Assembly: GCA_017546725.1 (NCBI GenBank)
Contig: JAFYRX010000048.1
Location: 1-44,928, forward strand
Source: Alistipes sp.
GTDB lineage: Bacteria > Bacteroidota > Bacteroidia > Bacteroidales > Rikenellaceae
Direction of reading: 5' to 3'
Length of the DNA: 44,928 bases
A model generated the notes under the pieces. It saw only the letters and a list, made by a program, of their open reading frames with translations. It made no database searches and was not told the DNA's origin. A program made the translations under genes and the position numbers. Below are positions 42,124 through 44,928 of the stretch, in pieces; within the stretch, counting starts at the first letter, position 1; each line of letters opens with the position of its first letter.

Positions 42124-43308
42124 TTATATGTTATAAACTATTTGACCATTAACGATTGTCGACTGTATATTAACCTCATCGTCGAATACTACGATATCTG
42201 CATCATAGCCTACCTCTACGGCGCCCTTCTTATCTGCAATGCCCATAATCCTCGCAGGTGTCTCAGTTGCCGAGCGCACAATCTCGGGCATAGGGCGCTC
42301 GGTTAATTGCTGCACGGTACGCACCACCCTATCCATAGTAGCCACGCTACCAGCAAATGCCGAGCGGTCAAGTAACTTTGCGACGCCATCTTCTACCACA
42401 ACCTCTTGACCTTGCTCTAGACTGCCAAGCATATAGTTCCCATCGGGCATTCCCGCCGCACGCATTGAATCTGTAATAAGAGCGATTCGTTCGGCACCCT
42501 TGATTTTATACACAAGATTGAGCAACGACTGAGGAACGTGTATTCCATCGCCTATAATCTCGATTGTAACGTCGTCGTTGAAATACCCATACTCGATTAC
42601 GCCAGCGTAACGATATGCATTGCGGCGAGTTATGGTACTCATACAAGAGTAAAAGTGTGTCAAATGAGTAAATCCCGCATCAAAGGCACGCTGACACTCC
42701 TCAAAGGTTGCACCCGTATGCCCCATAGCCATAAGTATTCCCTCGTTTCTCAACGTAGTAGCCATCTCTGCGGCACCATCCAACTCGGGGGCGAGGCTCC
42801 AACGAGCAATATCTCCCTTACTTGCTTTAATTATAGCATCATACTCCTCACGCAGGGGATTTCGCAAATAACGCTCATCTTGCGCACCACGATAATCATA
42901 AGCAAAGTATGGGCCCTCGAGATGCAATCCACCCATAGCGGCACCTACGATATTGGCCGATTTGGCCTTTTTATATTGTTCGACACTCTGATGCAGAGAT
43001 TCGGTCGTACTTGACAACGTGGTAGGATAGAGCAAAGTCGTGCCGTGCTTGGCGTGCATTGTCAAAGCCTTCTCATAGGCATCTAGCGTACCATCCATAA
43101 AGTCACCACCGCCTGCACCGTGAGTATGCAGGTCAATAAATCCCGCAGAAACCCATTTACCGCTGGCATCAATTATAGTCGCGTCATCGGGGATATGTAC
43201 ATTCTGCGAGCCTACACTGATAATCTTGCCATCCTTGATTATAACATCGGCACAGGTGTACACTCCTCGATTTATTACCTTTCCTCCTATTATCTTGATA
43301 ACACCCAT
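42124..43308 (-). CDS. nagA: N-acetylglucosamine-6-phosphate deacetylase
   Basis: 394 aa amidohydrolase-superfamily enzyme. Removes acetate from GlcNAc-6-phosphate before NagB acts. The metal and catalytic motifs are FIDLHTHGAGGGDFMDG, LHLEGPYFAYDYRG, AMGHTGATFEE, LTHFYSCMS and ITDSMRAAGMPDG (catalytic Asp). It is 13 bp after the permease gene and 12 bp before nagB. Confidence 0.93.
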   Translation of the reverse strand: MGVIKIIGGKVINRGVYTCADVIIKDGKIISVGSQNVHIPDDATIIDASGKWVSAGFIDLHTHGAGGGDFMDGTLDAYEKALTMHAKHGTTLLYPTTLSSTTESLHQSVEQYKKAKSANIVGAAMGGLHLEGPYFAYDYRGAQDERYLRNPLREEYDAIIKASKGDIARWSLAPELDGAAEMATTLRNEGILMAMGHTGATFEECQRAFDAGFTHLTHFYSCMSTITRRNAYRYAGVIEYGYFNDDVTIEIIGDGIHVPQSLLNLVYKIKGAERIALITDSMRAAGMPDGNYMLGSLEQGQEVVVEDGVAKLLDRSAFAGSVATMDRVVRTVQQLTERPMPEIVRSATETPARIMGIADKKGAVEVGYDADIVVFDDEVNIQSTIVNGQIVYNI

Positions 43309-43321
43309 AATAACTCAATTT

Positions 43322-44641
43322 CTATTTGCTCACCCTTTTCCAATGTTCGATTTTGTGGCCATAAGTGGCATAGAAAATCATATAGAGGAAACAGGGAACA
43401 AGCACCCAATAACCAGTGCGGAAACTTATGCTATCTGCAATTGCGCCATATATTAGCGGGAGTATAGCATTACCACACAATCCCATAACCAAAAGCGATG
43501 AACCAATATTGGTAAAACGTCCCAAATTGCGTATAGCGAGAGGCCAAATACCTGCATAAATTAACGAATTAGGTATGCCCAACAGGACTAAACACCAAAG
43601 CGACAAATCGGTATGAAGTCCAAAAACAGTCACATCGCCTGAAACAAATATGACGCCCAACGAAAGAATTAATCCCAGCGTTGTACATCCCAACAAAGCC
43701 TTTTGCTGGCTCAAGTATTTGGGGATAAGAGCAATACCACAGACATAGCCAATAAGGATACAAGCCAACGTGAGCGAAGGCAGAATCTTTGCTTCATCGA
43801 GCGTAACTCCCATAGTTGCCGCATAGCGTATGCTTGTATCAATCGAAATCACCTGCGAGCCTGTATGGCAGAACATAGCCAACGCACCCAAGATAAGATA
43901 GGGATACGACAGCACGCTCTTACGGCTCTCGCCATCATCATCTATCGAAGCATTATCTTTCGTAGGATTGATATCAGGAATTGCTGATTTATAGAACACT
44001 ATTCCAAATGCAAAAAGCAATACGCCCAAACAAATATATGGTAGAATCACGCCCGAAATCAATTGGTCCAAGGCCGCCTCTTTGGCTGCTCCTACAAGCG
44101 TTCCGTTGCCCACCTGCTCCATAATGACTTTGTCGCTCTGGCGAATCACTAAAGCCGAGAATATGAGAGGAGATACAATGCCTGCAAACTTGTTACATAT
44201 ACCCATTATACTAATTCGGCGCGCTGCGCTCTCAATAGGGCCAATAATGGTTACGAACGGATTGGCTGCAGTCTGCAGAATAGCAAGTCCTGTACCCAGC
44301 GTAAACAGAGCCAAAAGGAATAGCCCGTATGTACGGGTTAACGCAGCAGGAGTAAAGAGGAATGCGCCTACGGCCATAATCCACAAACCATATTTCACTC
44401 CTCGCTTGAAACCTATGCGATTAAGCATAATAGATGCAGGAATCGTCATCACAAAGTAAGCGATGTAGAACGCAAAAGCCACCAAATAACTCTGGAACTC
44501 GTTCTTTAAATCGCACGCAATGCGAAAATAGGGAATTAAAATTGAATTAACCCAAGAAACGAAACCAAAGATAAAAAACAGGCAACCTGTCATAAGTAGC
44601 GCCTTCCAATAGTTTGGTGCAGAGTTGGCAGTTTTAACCAT
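43322..44641 (-). CDS. FucP-type MFS sugar permease, probably for GlcNAc
   Basis: 439 aa, with about 12 predicted membrane segments. The N-terminus (CLFFIFGFVSWVNSILIPYFR) and the LQTAANPFVTIIGP stretch are typical of the FHS family (FucP, GluP, NagP), which import sugars by proton symport. As the first gene of an operon with nagA and nagB it most likely imports N-acetylglucosamine, but this is inferred from context. A cytoplasmic kinase for GlcNAc is not in the window. Confidence 0.9.
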   Translation of the reverse strand: MVKTANSAPNYWKALLMTGCLFFIFGFVSWVNSILIPYFRIACDLKNEFQSYLVAFAFYIAYFVMTIPASIMLNRIGFKRGVKYGLWIMAVGAFLFTPAALTRTYGLFLLALFTLGTGLAILQTAANPFVTIIGPIESAARRISIMGICNKFAGIVSPLIFSALVIRQSDKVIMEQVGNGTLVGAAKEAALDQLISGVILPYICLGVLLFAFGIVFYKSAIPDINPTKDNASIDDDGESRKSVLSYPYLILGALAMFCHTGSQVISIDTSIRYAATMGVTLDEAKILPSLTLACILIGYVCGIALIPKYLSQQKALLGCTTLGLILSLGVIFVSGDVTVFGLHTDLSLWCLVLLGIPNSLIYAGIWPLAIRNLGRFTNIGSSLLVMGLCGNAILPLIYGAIADSISFRTGYWVLVPCFLYMIFYATYGHKIEHWKRVSK

Positions 44642-44707
44642 AATGAGTAAGTTATGAAGTTTGTGGTTGGTAATACAGATAATTCTCTAAAAAATCATCT
44701 CCTTTTA

Positions 44708-44739
44708 CAAAGATACCTTTTTTACAATAAAAAAGCAAG
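44708..44739 (-). promoter_or_regulatory. Putative nag operon promoter
   Basis: The minus strand has TATCTTTG (44708-44715) with CTTG (44736-44739) 20 bp upstream, one mismatch from the -33 TTTG. The predicted leader is about 60 nt. The transposase fragment lies less than 100 bp further upstream. Confidence 0.65.
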
Positions 44740-44823
44740 TTTTTTTTCAAAACCTCATTTGCCAAGTGGCTACTGCAATTGATGTATTGGATCACCTGCA
44801 ATTTCCGGTGGGGAGATAAAAAA

Positions 44824-44928
44824 TTAGGCAAATAAAGTTTTGAGTCTGTATATGAAGAATGGTATATCACTGACACCTCGAAACTGATTTCTGAAAGCCT
44901 TTACTTTTGCATTGAAACTCTCGGCAGA
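44824..44928 (-). CDS. Transposase, C-terminal end (ISL3/ISAon1-like), truncated by the window edge
   Basis: The last 34 codons and stop of a reading frame that enters from the right edge. It begins SAESFNAKVKAFRNQFRG and ends FIYRLKTLFA. This resembles the C-terminus of DDE transposases of the ISL3/ISAon1 group, in which an N-x-x-A/E-S-F-N-x-K-x-K-A-F-R stretch contains the final catalytic Glu. The IS left end should lie between here and the nag promoter, but no terminal repeat was resolved. The element may be complete outside the window. Confidence 0.72.
   Translation of the reverse strand, partial: SAESFNAKVKAFRNQFRGVSDIPFFIYRLKTLFA

Noticed and set aside
44652-44876. 74-codon open frame on the minus strand
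   Set aside because: It overlaps the transposase 3' end in another frame and crosses the nag promoter; no motif is visible.
1-44928. tRNA, rRNA, CRISPR array, phage genes or SusC/SusD pair
   Set aside because: None was recognised on either strand when reading by eye; a tRNAscan or CRISPR finder run would be decisive.

Overview
The window looks like chromosome from an anaerobic gut-type member of the Bacteroidales, perhaps near Rikenellaceae/Alistipes; the genus is a guess. The main evidence is the promoter type. Many genes have the Bacteroidetes -7 box TAnnTTTG, several with TTTG 19-20 bp upstream. Gene content agrees: fimbrillin-type lipoproteins, GH2 and GH95 exo-glycosidases with lipid or secretion signals, a type B L31, a DUF6057-like membrane protein, a FucP-type sugar permease beside nagA/nagB, and a TPP-dependent indolepyruvate oxidoreductase.

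Layout. 1-1015: 5' part of glyS (minus), cut by the window edge. 1176-4721: housekeeping run acpP-fabF-rnc-radC (minus); RNase III carries a long disordered tail. 4886-9391 (plus): pepE, lgt, yraN, waaA/kdtA and a NylB/beta-lactamase-like lipoprotein. 9486-13138 (minus): a cysteine desulfidase-like protein, bacterioferritin and an acyl-CoA synthetase. 13370-23118 (minus): a nine-gene, closely spaced run of omega-amidase-like hydrolase, iorA, iorB, aminotransferase, paaK-like ligase, ACT protein, FAD-dependent lipoprotein, acyl-ACP thioesterase and a membrane LytTR regulator. It ends at a strong terminator. 23346-24848: divergent glutamine synthetase. 24927-35271: secreted or surface enzymes without SusC/SusD (TIM-barrel hydrolase, GH2 beta-galactosidase with a discoidin-like tail, GH95 enzyme, gingipain/caspase-like lipoprotein). 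35487-39090: DUF6057-like protein, a TolB-like lipoprotein with a CxxCH motif, and a GlsB/YeaQ-type small membrane protein. 39116-39409: no protein gene, but a terminator, a near-consensus promoter and a strongly structured RNA. 39410-40906: fimbrillin-LRR lipoprotein. 41005-41268: rpmE2. 41353-44641: GlcNAc utilisation operon (permease-nagA-nagB). 44824-44928: 3' end of a transposase.

How the genes work together. The central operon reads as an arylpyruvate route. The aminotransferase would make arylpyruvates from aromatic amino acids. IorAB would decarboxylate them oxidatively to aryl-acetyl-CoA. The PaaK-like ligase could run backwards to release arylacetate with ATP gain, and the omega-amidase and divergent glutamine synthetase would handle glutamine-derived nitrogen. 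The glycosidases and nag genes fit host or dietary glycan foraging. The best candidates for something undescribed are the structured RNA at about 39168-39390, the gingipain-like lipoprotein at 33802-35271, and the DUF6057/CxxCH lipoprotein pair. No tRNA, rRNA or CRISPR array was recognised. All calls come from reading the sequence; no database search was run.
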